Assembly (NCBI GenBank): GCA_028867235.1
Contig: JAGWGS010000090.1
Span: forward strand, 1 to 5,743
DNA length: 5,743 nucleotides
Reading direction: 5' to 3'
Origin: Nitrososphaerota archaeon
GTDB taxonomy: Archaea > Thermoproteota > Nitrososphaeria > Nitrososphaerales > Nitrosopumilaceae
Part shown: in pieces, positions 5,016-5,743 of the stretch
How the letters are laid out: each line of letters opens with the position of its first letter
Position numbering within the stretch: position 1 is the first letter of the stretch
The notes under the pieces: generated by a model
Told to the model about the DNA's origin: nothing
Seen by the model: the letters and a program-made list of their open reading frames with translations, nothing else
The model's database searches: none
Made by a program: the position numbers and the translations under genes

Positions 5016-5743
5016 ATGGTTATAATAAAGAAGAAAGTATTGAAGGGACAGATTTACTACTACCTAGAACACAGTATTAGGGAAAACGGAAAGGTGCATC
5101 CAAAGATCACATATCTTGGAAGAACGATTCCAAAGAACATCGAGGAGATTAAGAAGAACTTCCTAGCCGACATATCCAGAAAGACCTGGCAGACAGATGT
5201 AGAGAAAATTAGGAAGAATTATTCTCAGAATCAAAGGGCTATGCCCAAGTCTGTCAAGGAAAAGGAACTTGAAAGTTTTACAATCAATTTCACCTATGAT
5301 ACTCAAAGGATCGAGGGTTCAACACTCACAAGAAAGGAAACCGCAGACCTGTTCGAAAGAGGTATTGCCCCCAAGAACAAGCCTATGAGGGATGTACAGG
5401 AGGCGGAGGCCCACCGAGACCTCTTCTATGAGATTCTGAAATCAAAGAAAGATCTATCGTTGCAGGAAATTCTTGACTGGCACTGGAAACTATTCAACAA
5501 GACAAAAAAAGACATTGCCGGGAAGCTAAGAAACTATCAGGTAACGATCAGAGGCAGCAAATTTATGCCGCCGTCTCCGGTAGAAGTTTTTCCAGTGTTG
5601 ACAGAGTTCTTTCAGTGGTACAATAAGAACAAAAACAAACTGCATCCGGTGGAACTTGCAGCAGTTGCACATTTGAAATTTGTAACGATACATCCCTTCG
5701 GTGATGGAAACGGTAGAGTATCAAGATTGATCATGAACTTCAT
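5016..5743 (+). CDS. Fic-family protein, class II (N-terminal inhibitory motif), 3' partial
   Basis: An ATG at 5016 opens a frame running off the window end, with 242 residues visible. The Fic signature is complete: HPFGDGNGRVSR at 226-237, with catalytic His226, Asp230, the G-N-G anion-binding loop and Arg234/Arg237. Fic enzymes usually transfer AMP from ATP to a Ser, Thr or Tyr of a target protein. Residues 96-101 (TQRIEG) fit the S/T-x-x-x-E-G/N inhibitory motif, whose Glu100 would block ATP placement, making this a self-inhibited class II Fic. The first 40 or so residues (GQIYYYLEHSIRENGKV and on to YLGRTIP) resemble the N-terminus of some IS transposases and archaeal Fic proteins, and 41-85 are helical and rich in Lys and Glu. 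Composition is more G+C-rich than the genes to the left, which suggests transfer. The promoter carries nested palindromes, so tight repression is likely. The target protein is unknown, and anything after residue 242 lies outside the window. Confidence 0.9.
   Translation, partial: MVIIKKKVLKGQIYYYLEHSIRENGKVHPKITYLGRTIPKNIEEIKKNFLADISRKTWQTDVEKIRKNYSQNQRAMPKSVKEKELESFTINFTYDTQRIEGSTLTRKETADLFERGIAPKNKPMRDVQEAEAHRDLFYEILKSKKDLSLQEILDWHWKLFNKTKKDIAGKLRNYQVTIRGSKFMPPSPVEVFPVLTEFFQWYNKNKNKLHPVELAAVAHLKFVTIHPFGDGNGRVSRLIMNF

Overview
The window most likely comes from a low-GC ammonia-oxidising archaeon of the Nitrosopumilales (Thaumarchaeota). Three things support this. The secreted protein ends in a W-x-K-x-N-A...DGQIS-x-x-EF...YLI module, which I know from exported thaumarchaeal proteins. 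Two genes have archaeal TATA boxes about 26-27 bases before their start codons, the leaderless spacing. Two genes appear to start with TTG. The placement rests on recognition, not on a database search.

Layout. Bases 1-128 (+) hold the end of a membrane-protein gene, whose stop lies two bases from the stop of the convergent next gene. Bases 131-2035 and 2101-3561 (both -) form a likely two-gene transcription unit. The first gene transcribed is a processive family-2 glycosyltransferase resembling PgaC/NodC/hyaluronan synthases. The second is an exported protein with three beta-sandwich domains, a polysaccharide-deacetylase (NodB) fold and a paired C-terminal module. Together they look like an exopolysaccharide (poly-GlcNAc-like) synthesis and surface-processing pair, but the deacetylase has lost nearly all of its metal-binding and catalytic residues and is probably a pseudoenzyme. 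After a 213-base divergent intergenic region, bases 3775-4518 (+) encode a J-domain protein fused to five TPR units.

From about 4690 onward base composition rises (sampled 60-base rows go from about 23-37% to 37-53% G+C). This part looks acquired. It carries a minus-strand relic (4650-4884) with a recognisable Orc1/Cdc6 N-terminus and a probable Orc1/Cdc6 C-terminus but no AAA+ core. Next comes a striking pair of inverted repeats around a TATA box (4955-5008). The last gene is a Fic-family protein, probably an AMP transferase with its own inhibitory motif, starting at 5016 and cut by the window end.

The most interesting items are the inactivated deacetylase paired with an intact synthase, the internally deleted Orc1/Cdc6 relic, and the nested palindromes sitting on the leaderless fic promoter. 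I see no rRNA, tRNA, CRISPR array or intact insertion sequence.
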